From the NCBI GenBank assembly GCA_002082585.1, contig CP020563.1, positions 3,838,001 through 3,902,000 of the forward strand: a stretch of 64,000 nucleotides of DNA, written 5' to 3'. Numbering within the stretch: the first letter of the stretch is position 1; each line of letters begins with the position of its first letter. The position numbers and the translations under genes are program-made. Below, piece by piece: positions 1-8,537 of this stretch. Source of the DNA: Kitasatospora albolonga. GTDB taxonomy: Bacteria; Actinomycetota; Actinomycetes; Streptomycetales; Streptomycetaceae. The notes under the pieces were generated by a model. That model did not search any database. It saw only the letters and a list, made by a program, of their open reading frames with translations, and was not told the origin of the DNA.

Positions 1-1
1 G

Positions 2-100
2 GAGGGCCAGGTCGTCGGGCAGTTCCCGTCCTCGGGCACGGCGGTCTCCGAGCGCGGCGCCCACTTCGAGCTGAAGATCTCCACGGGGCGGGCTTCCTGA
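2..100 (+). CDS. C-terminal end of a PASTA-like protein (5' truncated)
   Basis: Open from the window edge to TGA at 98-100, 32 codons visible. The peptide has the spacing of the end of a PASTA repeat: VVGQFPSSGTAVSERG followed by an FELKISTG strand. PASTA repeats bind peptidoglycan or sit in extracellular tails of kinases and PBPs. The rest of the protein lies upstream of the window, so its identity cannot be fixed. The last ten codons are the first copy of a 30-bp tandem duplication running through the stop. Frame and family assignment are moderate-confidence inferences. Confidence 0.5.
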   Translation, partial: EGQVVGQFPSSGTAVSERGAHFELKISTGRAS

Positions 101-130
101 CTGAAGGTCTCGATGGGGCGGGCTTCCCGA
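71..130 (+). repeat. 30-bp tandem duplication across a stop codon
   Basis: Positions 71-100 and 101-130 are two copies of the same 30-bp unit, 26 of 30 bases identical, sharing GGGGCGGGCTTCC (85-97 and 115-127). The first copy ends in the stop TGA of the upstream gene; in the second copy the same codon is CGA, so the second copy is open and in frame with the first. Confidence 0.75.
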
Positions 131-294
131 CCCGACCGCCACGAGGCGATCCTTTCTGATCGTTACGGTCGTTACGGGACCGCCGATCACCGCTTGTTCG
201 CCGTTCCGGACCGCCCGGCGGCTCCGGATGTCCGGATTTCTCCTCCTCGCCCGTCCGGGATGCCGGATGGAGGAGCACATGTGACGCTGATCTC

Positions 295-1023
295 ATGGCT
301 CCAGGACTTCCGGCCGTGTGGTCGTCGAGGTGCGCGGTCTGTCTGCTGGTGGCGGTCGGCGCGGTGCTGGGGCCGTCGGGGCCGCTGAGCGGGACCGCGC
401 ACGGTTCGTCGGCGGTGGCCGACAGCCCGTCCGTCACCGCGGTGCCCCCCGGGGCGTCGAGCTCCGCCACCCCGCCGCCCCCCTCGGACGCGGCACCCCC
501 CGCCACGCCTTCCTCCTCTTCCTCCTCTTCCTCCTCGGCCGTTCCGTCCGACGCACCGCTGCCCCTGCCGTCCGGCGTCCTCGGCTCGACGGCCCTGGAG
601 CCCGGCGGCACCCCCTCCGACGTTCCGGAGTACGTGGACGGCGCACCGGCGCCCGAGGACTCGCCCTCCCCCACCCCGACCCATTCCGGTTCGGTCGAGG
701 TCTCGGGGTCCACCGCACCCCTGGCCGGGCGCGAGGCCGGGGCCGGGAAGGCACGCCCCGGGCGTTCGCTGCCCCCGCTGGAGCCCGCGCGGGCCGAGCC
801 GCCGGAACCGCCGGAACCGTCGGGCGAGCCGGAGGAAGTCGCCGTCGACCTGCCGGTTTCCGCCCCGCCGTCCGAGGCGTTCAGCGAGCCCGGAACCCCG
901 GCCGCACGCGCCATGGACGCGGCAGCCGTACGCCAGGTCCAGCAGGTCTCGCTGGGTGCGGGCATCGCCCTGGTGGGCATCGGCCTCAGCTTCCTCGCAC
1001 TCCGCTTGCGCCGCTCGGACTGA
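295..1023 (+). CDS. Secreted/membrane-anchored Ser/Pro/Ala-rich protein
   Basis: 242 aa. No catalytic domain recognised. N-terminal hydrophobic signal-like segment (about residues 11-30), then a long low-complexity region rich in Pro, Ser, Ala and Glu with an uninterrupted Ser tract near residues 73-81, then one C-terminal membrane segment (about 218-236) ending in the basic tail RLRRSD. This is the layout of an extracytoplasmic stalk held by a C-terminal anchor. No LPXTG or LAXTG sorting motif was seen. A GGAGG at 270-274 is about 20 nt before the ATG, somewhat far. It lies just ahead of the PadR gene with no obvious functional link. Confidence 0.65.
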   Translation: MAPGLPAVWSSRCAVCLLVAVGAVLGPSGPLSGTAHGSSAVADSPSVTAVPPGASSSATPPPPSDAAPPATPSSSSSSSSSAVPSDAPLPLPSGVLGSTALEPGGTPSDVPEYVDGAPAPEDSPSPTPTHSGSVEVSGSTAPLAGREAGAGKARPGRSLPPLEPARAEPPEPPEPSGEPEEVAVDLPVSAPPSEAFSEPGTPAARAMDAAAVRQVQQVSLGAGIALVGIGLSFLALRLRRSD

Positions 1024-1094
1024 GCGCTCCACCCGTCGCCCCGGAGGTTCCGCGCCCCGTCCCCGTACCGCCGCAGTGACTTGCCAGGACCAAC

Positions 1095-1118
1095 ATACTC
1101 GGTATACATACTCAGTAT
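1095..1118. promoter_or_regulatory. Tandem palindromes overlapping the padR start (probable PadR operator)
   Basis: Two 11-bp palindromes, ATACTCGGTAT (1095-1105) and ATACTCAGTAT (1108-1118), start 13 bp apart. The second runs into the ATG at 1117. PadR-family repressors bind ATAC/GTAT-type inverted repeats, usually at their own promoter, so autoregulation is likely. The absence of a ribosome-binding site before 1117 suggests a leaderless or near-leaderless transcript. Confidence 0.75.
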
Positions 1119-1740
1119 GTCGATTCGTCACGGGCTGCTGGCCCTCCTGGAGCGGGGCCCTCGGTACGGCTCTCAGCTCCGCACCGAGTTCGAGTCCCGC
1201 ACCGGCTCCACCTGGCCCCTGAACGTCGGCCAGGTCTATACGACGCTCAGCCGCCTGGAGCGCGACGGCATGGTCGTGCAGGAGGGGGCCGACGACGCCG
1301 GGCACGACCTCTACGCGATCACCGACGACGGCCGGGCCGAGCTGCAGAGCTGGTTCGGGACCCCCGTGGACCGCACCAGCCCGCCCCGCGACGAGCTGGC
1401 CATCAAGCTCGCCATGGCCGTGGGAGCCCCGGGGGTCGACATCCGCGAGGTCATCCAGTCCCAGCGCCACCACACCCTCAAGGCCATGCAGGACTACACC
1501 CGGCTCAAGGCCCAGGCCCTGACCGACGTCCCGGCCAACCGGGACGAGGTGGCCTGGCTCCTCGTGGTGGAGCAGCTGATCTTCCAGGCGGAAGCCGAGG
1601 CGCGCTGGCTCGACCACTGCGAAGCACGGCTCGTCCGCCTCGCCGAGGCCGCCGCCACCGAGCCCTCGTGCGACCCCGGCCCCGCGCCCACGCGCGGACC
1701 GGCCCGCTCCCTGACCGGGCGGACGAAGGCCAGGCGCTGA
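1117..1740 (+). CDS. PadR-family transcriptional regulator
   Basis: 207 aa. N-terminal winged helix beginning MSIRHGLLALLERGPRYGSQ, the classic PadR opening, with the wing around residues 45-75 (YTTLSRLERDGMV). A helical dimerisation domain follows at about 90-180 (Vir-C-like). The reading frame is open upstream to 1081, but the conserved domain starts at 1117 and the operator-like palindromes lie in the extra stretch, so ATG 1117 is preferred. It precedes an ABC ATPase/permease pair by about 120 bp. PadR-plus-ABC-exporter is a common induced-efflux arrangement, so control of the downstream transporter is the likely role (inference). Confidence 0.9.
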   Translation: MSIRHGLLALLERGPRYGSQLRTEFESRTGSTWPLNVGQVYTTLSRLERDGMVVQEGADDAGHDLYAITDDGRAELQSWFGTPVDRTSPPRDELAIKLAMAVGAPGVDIREVIQSQRHHTLKAMQDYTRLKAQALTDVPANRDEVAWLLVVEQLIFQAEAEARWLDHCEARLVRLAEAAATEPSCDPGPAPTRGPARSLTGRTKARR

Positions 1741-1864
1741 GCCGCGCCTTCCTCTCGTCCCGCTCCGCGGAACAACGGGGCCCGGGCCTTCCTGTCCTGT
1801 TCGCACTTCCCTGTCCTGTTCGCACTTCCTGATCAGCGCGTCTTCCTAGGGGGAACCACCCACC

Positions 1865-2725
1865 ATGTCCTCGCCCGTCACGACATCACCGCCACCGCCC
1901 TCCGGGACGCCCGTCGGCGCCCCCGTGCTCGAACTGCGGGCGCTGACCCGTACCCACGGCTCCGGCATCGCCGAGGTCCACGCGCTGCGCGGGATCAGCC
2001 TCGCCGTGTACCCGGGCGAGCTGGTCGCCGTCATGGGGCCCTCCGGCTCCGGCAAGTCCACCCTGCTGACCCTGGCCGGCGGGCTCGACACCGCCACCAG
2101 CGGCCAGGTGGTCATCGAGGGCCAGGACATCGCCTCCCTCGGCCGCAAGGGCATCGCCGCCCTGCGCCGCCGCAGCGTCGGGTACGTCTTCCAGGACTAC
2201 AACCTCATCCCCGCCCTGACCGCCGCCGAGAACATCGCGCTGCCCCGCGAACTCGACGGCGTCTCCGTGCGCAAGGCCCGCAAGGAGGCCCTCGCCGCGC
2301 TGGCCGAGCTGAAGCTGACCGAGATAGCCGACCGCTTCCCCGACGAGATGTCCGGCGGCCAGCAGCAGCGCGTCGCCATCGCCCGCGCGCTCGTCGGCGA
2401 CCGGCGCCTCGTGCTCGCCGACGAGCCGACCGGCGCCCTCGACTCCGAGACCGGCGAGACCGTCCTCGCCCTCCTGCGCACCCGCTGCGACCAGGGCGCG
2501 GCCGGGGTGATGGTGACCCATGAGCCCCGGTACGCGGCCTGGGCCGACCGGGTCGTCTTCCTCCGGGACGGCTCGATCGTCGACCAGACGGTGTCCACCG
2601 GGGCCGAATCGCTGCTCGCGGGCGTCAGCGAGGCCACCGGAACGAACGGAACCGGCGGGACCGGCGGGACCGGCGCAGCGAACGGGAACAGCGGGACCGC
2701 AGGAGCTTCCGAGGCCGCCCAGTGA
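1865..2725 (+). CDS. ABC transporter ATP-binding protein (LolD/MacB type)
   Basis: 286 aa. Nucleotide-binding subunit of a MacB/LolCDE-like exporter. Walker A GPSGSGKST at residues 58-66, Q-loop in VFQDYN, signature MSGGQQQR, Walker B LVLADEPTGALDSE and the switch His in VTHEP are all present. The C-terminal 35 residues are an unusual Thr/Asn/Gly-rich tail. AGGGGGAA (1848-1855) precedes the ATG. The stop overlaps the GTG of the permease gene (GTGA), so the two subunits are translationally coupled. Confidence 0.95.
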   Translation: MSSPVTTSPPPPSGTPVGAPVLELRALTRTHGSGIAEVHALRGISLAVYPGELVAVMGPSGSGKSTLLTLAGGLDTATSGQVVIEGQDIASLGRKGIAALRRRSVGYVFQDYNLIPALTAAENIALPRELDGVSVRKARKEALAALAELKLTEIADRFPDEMSGGQQQRVAIARALVGDRRLVLADEPTGALDSETGETVLALLRTRCDQGAAGVMVTHEPRYAAWADRVVFLRDGSIVDQTVSTGAESLLAGVSEATGTNGTGGTGGTGAANGNSGTAGASEAAQ

Positions 2726-5583
2726 GCCTCTTCTCCGGATGGCGTGCCGCCTTCCGCATAGCCAGGCGTGATGCCCTACGGGCCAAGGGCCGCAGCGCTC
2801 TGGTCGTCGCGATGATCGCCCTGCCGGTCCTCGGTGTGACCGCCGCCGACCTGACGTACCGCAGCGCCGTGCCCACCGTGGCGGAGGAGCTGACGGCGGA
2901 TCTGGGGGCGGCCGACGCCCGGTTCACCGATCAGGGGATGGGCCCGGTCCGGCTGGAGCAGATGCCCGACGGCATCCTGTGGGGGCTCCCCGAGGACGCC
3001 CCGGAGACGCTCCCCGAGGACGAACGGAAGTCCGTCGACGTACCGGCGACCTTCCCCAAGGGCTCGCGGTACCTCACCGAGCAGTCCGTGCCCGCGTCCG
3101 TGACGACCCGCCACGGCATCACCGACACGCGGATCACCGAGCTGGACATCGCGGACCCGCTGCTGCGCGGCCGGGTCGAACTGACCGACGGCGCCTACCC
3201 GAAGGCCAGGAACGAGATGGCGGCGACCCGGGCCTTCATCAAGGCGTCCGGGCTCTCCGTCGGCGACCGCGTCACCGTGCGCGGCCCCGGGCAGACCTAC
3301 ACCCTCACCGGTGCGGTGGAGCTCCCCGCCGAGCTGGCCGAGGAGTCCCTGTTCGCCCTCCCCGGCGCGGTCATCGCCCCGTGGCAGAGGGCCGCGGACA
3401 AGGACGAGGACAAGGAGATCCTGCCGCCCCAGACCCACGTGGTGGAGTGGCTGGTCCAGGGCCCGCCCGGGGCAGGTGTGAGCTGGCCGGACGTGCTCGC
3501 CGCCAATGAGAAGGGCGTGGTGGTACGGGCCCGTCAGGTCGTCCTGGACCCGCCGCCCGACTCCGAGGTCCCCATGGCCGCGACGATGTGGGGCGGGGAG
3601 AGCCGCAGCGCGGAACTGACCGCGGCGGCCGCCACCGTGGCGGCCATGGCCATGCTGGAGATCGTGCTGCTGGCCGGTCCGGCGTTCGCCGTGGGCGCCC
3701 GCCGCTCGCGCAGGCAGCTGGGCCTGGTCGGCTCCTGCGGCGGCACCCGCAGCCAGGTCCGGGCCGTGGTGCTCGCGGGCGGCGCGGTGCTCGGCGGGGT
3801 CGGTGCCGTCGTCGGCGTCGGCGCCGGATTCGCCCTCACCGCCCTGTTCCGCCCGATGATCGAGGACTTCGCAGGCAGCCGCTTCGGCGAACTGACCGTA
3901 CGGCCCTGGGAGATCCTCGGCATCGCCGTACTCGGCCTGGTCACCGGTGTCCTCGCCGCACTCGCCCCGGCGATCGTGGCGGGCCGTCAGTCCGTCCTCG
4001 AATCGCTCACCGGGCACCGCGGGGTCCGCCGCGGCTCCCGGGTGCTGCCGGTCGTCGGCTCCGTCGTGCTCGCGAGCGGCGTGGCCGTCGCGGTGTACGG
4101 GGGCGTCAGCGGCAACACGACGCTGGTCGCGGGCGGTTCCGTCCTCGCCGAACTGGGGCTCCTCTGCTGTATCCCGGTGATCGTCGGCTTCCTCGGGCGG
4201 CTCGGCCGCAGGCTGCCGCTGACGCCCCGGATCGCCCTGCGCGACGCGGCCCGCAACCGGGGCCGTACCGCCCCCGCCGTCGCCGCCGTCATGGCGGCCG
4301 TCGCGGGCAGCGTCGCCATCGCCACGTACACCAGCAGCAGCACCGCCGAGAAGGAGTACGACCACCAGCCCAACCTCACCGCGGGCACCGCCGCCCTGCT
4401 CACCGCCGACCCCGCCCAGAAGGCCGAACTGCCCCACGCGCGGACCGCCGTCGAGCAGAACCTCCCCGTCAGCGGGGCACCCGCGCGGCTCGGACGGGTC
4501 TGGGCAGGCAGCGACTGCTCCGTGTACTACGAGGAGGAGGACGGCTGCGGAAGCCTCGAACTCGTCAAACCCACCGGGAAGGCCCACTCCTGCCCCCTGA
4601 AGGGCAAGGGCGCCAAGGAACTCGCCCTGCGCATCTCGGCCGACGAGCACAAGCGGCTGATGAACTCGCCCGCCTGCATGGACGAGAACCACACCATGAT
4701 CTCCCTGGGCAGCGACAGCAACAAGATCGTCGTCGGGGACGCCGCCCTGCTCACCTCGTACGTGAAGCTCGACGACCCGGCGGCGGCGAAGGCCCTGGCG
4801 GCAGGGGTCCCGGTGCTGCTCAACCCGGCGTACGCGAAGGACGGCGAGGTCACCCTCAAGGCCGTCCACCGCTACAGCGAGCGCGACAAGAACCACGCCT
4901 CGCACCCCGGCACGGCACGCACCACCACGGAGCGGCTGAAGGTGTACGTGGCGCCGGACCGCTTCGCGGCCACCCCGAGCATCCGGATGATCATGCCGCA
5001 GCAGACGGCCGACCGGCTCGGCCTGCGCTCCGAGGAGCTCGGCAGCATCTACACGCTCACCCGTGAACCCACGGACGCCGAACAGCAGTCGGTCGACGCG
5101 GCGTTGGAGCAGGCCGGAAAGAACGCGTACGTGATGACCGCGAACTCCGCAGAGCGGAAGGACGACGAGGTGATCCTGCTGATCCTCGCCCTCTTCGCCG
5201 GGGTGGTGACCCTGGGCGCGGCGGCCATCACGACGGGCCTGTCCAAGGCCGACGCGGAGGCCGACCTCACCACGCTCAGCGCGGTGGGCGCGCCCCCGGG
5301 CGTACGGCGCTCGCTCTCCGGGTTCCAGTGCCTGGTCGTCGCGTTGACCGGGGTGCTGCTGGGGACGGCGGCGGGGCTCGTGCCCGCGATCGCCCTGCGG
5401 CTGACCGACCTGCGCGAGGCCCTCGCGGACATGCGGGTCGATCCGATGCAGTCGGCGTACACCCCGATCGTGATGCCGTGGGGGACCATCGCGCTGCTGG
5501 CCCTGGTCGTCCCGGTGCTGGCCGGACTGCTGGCCGCCGCCCTCACCAGCTCCCGGCTGAAGCTGGCCCGGCGGGCGGGGTAG
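2722..5583 (+). CDS. FtsX-like ABC transporter permease
   Basis: 953 aa integral membrane partner of the preceding ATPase. One N-terminal membrane segment (about residues 20-45) is followed by a large extracytoplasmic region, a first FtsX block of several membrane helices (about 300-430), another helix pair around 445-490, a second extracytoplasmic region with four Cys, and a final FtsX block (about 815-945). The duplicated FtsX-domain architecture is typical of actinobacterial antimicrobial-peptide or lipid exporters of this family. Substrate cannot be read from sequence. GTG start overlaps the upstream stop. Confidence 0.92.
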   Translation: MSLFSGWRAAFRIARRDALRAKGRSALVVAMIALPVLGVTAADLTYRSAVPTVAEELTADLGAADARFTDQGMGPVRLEQMPDGILWGLPEDAPETLPEDERKSVDVPATFPKGSRYLTEQSVPASVTTRHGITDTRITELDIADPLLRGRVELTDGAYPKARNEMAATRAFIKASGLSVGDRVTVRGPGQTYTLTGAVELPAELAEESLFALPGAVIAPWQRAADKDEDKEILPPQTHVVEWLVQGPPGAGVSWPDVLAANEKGVVVRARQVVLDPPPDSEVPMAATMWGGESRSAELTAAAATVAAMAMLEIVLLAGPAFAVGARRSRRQLGLVGSCGGTRSQVRAVVLAGGAVLGGVGAVVGVGAGFALTALFRPMIEDFAGSRFGELTVRPWEILGIAVLGLVTGVLAALAPAIVAGRQSVLESLTGHRGVRRGSRVLPVVGSVVLASGVAVAVYGGVSGNTTLVAGGSVLAELGLLCCIPVIVGFLGRLGRRLPLTPRIALRDAARNRGRTAPAVAAVMAAVAGSVAIATYTSSSTAEKEYDHQPNLTAGTAALLTADPAQKAELPHARTAVEQNLPVSGAPARLGRVWAGSDCSVYYEEEDGCGSLELVKPTGKAHSCPLKGKGAKELALRISADEHKRLMNSPACMDENHTMISLGSDSNKIVVGDAALLTSYVKLDDPAAAKALAAGVPVLLNPAYAKDGEVTLKAVHRYSERDKNHASHPGTARTTTERLKVYVAPDRFAATPSIRMIMPQQTADRLGLRSEELGSIYTLTREPTDAEQQSVDAALEQAGKNAYVMTANSAERKDDEVILLILALFAGVVTLGAAAITTGLSKADAEADLTTLSAVGAPPGVRRSLSGFQCLVVALTGVLLGTAAGLVPAIALRLTDLREALADMRVDPMQSAYTPIVMPWGTIALLALVVPVLAGLLAAALTSSRLKLARRAG

Positions 5584-5615
5584 CAACGGCGGGGTAGCGC
5601 GGCGGGCGGGGTAGC
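5574..5615 (+). repeat. Three direct copies of GGCGGGGTAGC at the permease stop
   Basis: GGCGGGGTAGC occurs at 5574-5584, 5588-5598 and 5605-5615. The TAG of the first copy is the permease stop codon; the others are out of frame. It looks like a local micro-duplication. Confidence 0.8.
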
Positions 5616-5644
5616 GCGCCTGTCCGGTGCGGCCAGGACACTCC

Positions 5645-5686
5645 GGTGCCCCCGGAAACGGTGGATCATCCGTTTCCGGGGGCACC
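5645..5686 (+). terminator. Stem-loop terminator after the ABC exporter
   Basis: Perfect 17-bp inverted repeat (5645-5661 and 5670-5686) with an 8-nt loop and no U-tract, as is usual for high-GC actinobacteria. It separates the permease from bpa. Confidence 0.85.
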
Positions 5687-5723
5687 AACGTGGTGTACGG
5701 CATGTGTGCGAGACAATGGCGGC

Positions 5724-6272
5724 ATGGAAATGCCGAGGAATGACCGGTCGCAGGAGCATCCGCAGGTCCTTGTCGTGGGCCAGGACGGAATGGCTGTCGG
5801 CGGCGGTGCCAGTGACGACGAGTCGCGCGAGGTCCCGGTGACGGAAATGGTCGAACAGCCCGCGAAAGTCATGCGCATCGGCAGCATGATCAAGCAGCTT
5901 CTGGAAGAGGTCAGGGCGGCTCCCCTCGACGAGGCGAGCCGGGTCCGGCTCAAGGAGATCCACGCCAGCTCCGTCAAGGAGCTGGAGGACGGCCTCGCAC
6001 CGGAGCTGGTGGAGGAGCTGGAGCGGCTCTCCCTGCCGTTCACGGACGACTCGGTGCCCTCCGAGGCCGAGCTCCGGATCGCGCAGGCCCAGCTGGTGGG
6101 CTGGCTGGAGGGCCTCTTCCACGGCATCCAGACCGCGCTGTTCGCCCAGCAGATGGCGGCCCGCGCCCAGTTGGAGCAGATGCGCCGTGCGCTGCCGCCC
6201 GGGATGGCCCACGAGGACGAGGAGGGCGGCGGGGACCCGCACGGCCCGATCCGCTCGGGCCCGTACCTGTAG
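5724..6272 (+). CDS. bpa: Bacterial proteasome activator Bpa (DUF2587)
   Basis: 182 aa. Bpa is the ATP-independent ring activator of the actinobacterial 20S proteasome, feeding unfolded proteins into it. The helical core (about residues 35-150) contains the family segments MIKQLLEEVRAAPLDE and GWLEGLFHGIQTALFAQQMA. The protein ends in GPYL, matching the C-terminal G-x-Y-L anchor (GQYL in mycobacteria) that docks into proteasome alpha-ring pockets. Start chosen at ATG 5724 because further upstream the frame lies inside the terminator stem; ATG 5730 is an alternative. Monocistronic between two strong hairpins. Confidence 0.92.
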   Translation: MEMPRNDRSQEHPQVLVVGQDGMAVGGGASDDESREVPVTEMVEQPAKVMRIGSMIKQLLEEVRAAPLDEASRVRLKEIHASSVKELEDGLAPELVEELERLSLPFTDDSVPSEAELRIAQAQLVGWLEGLFHGIQTALFAQQMAARAQLEQMRRALPPGMAHEDEEGGGDPHGPIRSGPYL

Positions 6273-6290
6273 TCCTGTCCGCAGCCGACC

Positions 6291-6335
6291 GGTGGGGCCC
6301 GGCACACACCGAGGCGGTGTGTGCCGGGCCCCACC
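6291..6335. terminator. Bidirectional terminator between bpa and the oxidoreductase
   Basis: Perfect 21-bp inverted repeat (6291-6311 and 6315-6335) with a 3-nt loop between two convergent genes, serving both strands. Confidence 0.9.
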
Positions 6336-6358
6336 GCGTTTCTGCGCGTCCGGTCCTG

Positions 6359-7345
6359 CTACGCCTCCGACGTGAGCAGCAGCACCTTGCCGATGTGGGC
6401 GCTGGACTCGAGCACCCGGTGCGCCTCGGCGGCGTCCCGCATCGGAACCGTACGGTCCACGACGGGCCGGACCACCCCGTCGGCGATCAGCGGCCACACG
6501 TGCTCGCGTACGGCGGCGACGATCGCGGCCTTCTCGCCGAGCGGGCGGCCCCGCAGGGAGGTCGCGGTGACGGCGGCCCGCTTGTTCAGCAGGGCGGCGA
6601 GGTTCAGCTCGCCCTTCACCCCGCCCTGGAGCCCGATGATCGCGAGACGCCCGTTGACGGCGAGCGCCTTCACGTTCCGCTCCAGATACTTGGCGCCGAC
6701 GATGTCCAGGATGACGTCCGCCCCGGCCCCGTCGGTCGCCTTCGCCAGCTCCTCGACGAAGTCCTGCTCGCGGTAGTCGATGAGGATGTCCGCGCCGAGC
6801 TCCGCGCACGCGGCGAGCTTCTGCGGGCTGCCCGCCGTGACGGCCACCCGGGCGCCGACCGCCTTCGCCAGCTGGATCGCCATGGTGCCGATCCCGCTGG
6901 AACCGCCGTGGACGAGCAGGGTCTCGCCGGGGCGGAGGTGGGCGATCATGAAGACGTTGGACCAGACGGTGGCGGCCACCTCGGGCAGCGCCGCCGCCGT
7001 CGCCAGATCCACACCGTCCGGTACGGGGAGGAGCTGGCCCACCGGTACGGCGACCTTCTCCGCGTACCCGCCGCCCGACAGCAGCGCGCACACCGCGTCG
7101 CCGACCGCCCAGCCGGTCACCCCCGGGCCGAGCGCCGCGATCCGGCCCGCGCACTCCAGACCGGGGTAGGGGGAGGCACCGGGCGGCGGGTTGTAGAAGC
7201 CCTGCCGCTGGAGCACATCGGCACGGTTGACGGCACCGGAGACGACCTCGACGAGCACCTCGCCCTCGCCGGGTACGGGATCGGGCACCTCGGCCCAGAC
7301 GAGCGCCTCGGGGCCACCGGGTTCGGGGATCGTGATCGCATACAT
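6359..7345 (-). CDS. NAD(P)H:quinone oxidoreductase, zinc-free MDR family
   Basis: 328 aa. Medium-chain dehydrogenase/reductase of the zeta-crystallin/QOR group, reducing quinones or enones with NADPH. N-terminal GroES-like domain opens MYAITIPEPGGPEAL and carries NRADVLQRQGFY; the Rossmann domain has the glycine motif in LVHGGSSGIGTMAIQLAKA (about residues 142-160). No structural-zinc Cys cluster is visible, consistent with the zinc-independent subgroup. Substrate is not predictable. Convergent with bpa and divergent from nothing: the K+ channel gene lies just upstream on the same strand, 48 bp away. Confidence 0.9.
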   Translation of the reverse strand: MYAITIPEPGGPEALVWAEVPDPVPGEGEVLVEVVSGAVNRADVLQRQGFYNPPPGASPYPGLECAGRIAALGPGVTGWAVGDAVCALLSGGGYAEKVAVPVGQLLPVPDGVDLATAAALPEVAATVWSNVFMIAHLRPGETLLVHGGSSGIGTMAIQLAKAVGARVAVTAGSPQKLAACAELGADILIDYREQDFVEELAKATDGAGADVILDIVGAKYLERNVKALAVNGRLAIIGLQGGVKGELNLAALLNKRAAVTATSLRGRPLGEKAAIVAAVREHVWPLIADGVVRPVVDRTVPMRDAAEAHRVLESSAHIGKVLLLTSEA

Positions 7346-7393
7346 GGCCGCGAGGCTACTCCCGCCGCCCCGGTCTGCGGTGCCACCCGCCGG

Positions 7394-8506
7394 TCAGGAG
7401 CGGTGCGGCGGCATCGGCAGGTGGGGCAGGGACGGGCCGGAGGGTCCGGACGGTCCCGAGGGGCCGGAGCCGGGCGGCGGGGTGGCGCGCACGATGGTGA
7501 TGACCCGGTCCGTCAGCTGCAACGGGCTGGCCGCCGGGTCGTCGTAACCGAGCAGCCGGTGCCCGCGCAGCACGCTGACGACCAGGTCCTCGGTCTCCCG
7601 GACGCTCTTGCCCACCTCGGCCTTTATCACCGGCCGTTCGACAAGGTCGAGGCCGCTGCCCTGCTGGATCAGGTCCTCCATCACCGTGCCCGCGCTCGGG
7701 CTGAGGACGGAGAGCCCGAGGAGCCGTCCGGCGGCGCTGGCGCTGGTGATCACCGCGTCGGCACCGGACTGGCGCAGCAGCGGCGCGTTCTCCTCCTCGC
7801 GGACCGCCGCCACGATCTTGGCCCCACGGTTCAGCTGACGCGCGGTCAGCGCCACAAGCACGGCGGTGTCGTCGCGCTGGGTGGCGATGATGATCTGACG
7901 CGCCTTCTGGAGCTCGGCCCGCAGGAGCACATCGCTGCGGGTGGCATCGCCGAGCACGCCGGTGAAGCCCTCGGCGTTGGCGGCCTCGATCACCTTGGAG
8001 GCCGGATCGACAATGACGATCTGCTCCTTCCGCAGGCCGGTGGCGCAGAGGGTCTGGATCGCCGAACGGCCCTTGGTCCCGAAGCCGACGACGACGGTGT
8101 GGTCACGCAAGTTGGATCTCCAACGCTTCAGCCGGAAGTCCTCGCGGGTCCGTTCCGTGAGGACTTCGAGAGTGGTCCCGACCAGGATGATCAGGAACAT
8201 CACGCGCAGCGGTGTCACGAGCACCACGTTGATCAGCCGGGCGCCGTCGCTGTACGGGGTGATGTCGCCGTACCCGGTGGTGGAGAGGGTGACCGTCGCG
8301 TAGTAGACCGCGTCCAGCAGATCGACCTCGCCGTCGGCGTTGTCGTTGTAGCCCGCGCGGTCGAGCCAGACGATCAGCACCGTCGTGGCCAGCACGAGCA
8401 GCGCCATCAGCAGCCGCTTGCCGACCTGCCGCGCGGGGCCGTCGACGACCCGCCGGGGAAGCATCACCCGGGTCGGTACGACATGTTCGTCGGCCCGCCT
8501 GGCCAT
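7394..8506 (-). CDS. Two-TM potassium channel with RCK (TrkA-N) domain
   Basis: 370 aa. Two membrane helices (about residues 30-48 and 93-113) flank a pore loop with the K+ selectivity filter TTGYGD at 76-81. A cytosolic RCK domain begins with the dinucleotide-binding motif VVVGFGTKG (about 136) and is followed by a TrkA-C-like region, as in MthK-type ligand-gated channels. The C-terminus has a GPSGPSGPSGPS repeat. ATG 8506 is preferred. The frame is open to 8569, but that stretch crosses the parS site and the end of moeA; a GTG at 8530 within parS is possible. Confidence 0.9.
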   Translation of the reverse strand: MARRADEHVVPTRVMLPRRVVDGPARQVGKRLLMALLVLATTVLIVWLDRAGYNDNADGEVDLLDAVYYATVTLSTTGYGDITPYSDGARLINVVLVTPLRVMFLIILVGTTLEVLTERTREDFRLKRWRSNLRDHTVVVGFGTKGRSAIQTLCATGLRKEQIVIVDPASKVIEAANAEGFTGVLGDATRSDVLLRAELQKARQIIIATQRDDTAVLVALTARQLNRGAKIVAAVREEENAPLLRQSGADAVITSASAAGRLLGLSVLSPSAGTVMEDLIQQGSGLDLVERPVIKAEVGKSVRETEDLVVSVLRGHRLLGYDDPAASPLQLTDRVITIVRATPPPGSGPSGPSGPSGPSLPHLPMPPHRS

Positions 8507-8523
8507 CGCGTCCTGGCCGGGAA

Positions 8524-8537
8524 GTTTCACGTGAAAC
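8524..8537. promoter_or_regulatory. parS site (ParB binding)
   Basis: Perfect 14-bp palindrome GTTTCACGTGAAAC, identical to the Streptomyces parS consensus. ParB nucleates here for origin-region segregation. The site sits at the junction of moeA and the channel gene and contains the moeA stop codon (8527-8529). Confidence 0.97.

Noticed and set aside
2776-5703. Very long minus-strand open frame opposite the FtsX permease
   Set aside because: Composition is a Gly/Arg/Asp-rich mirror of the sense gene; no domain and no ribosome-binding site. High GC makes such frames common.
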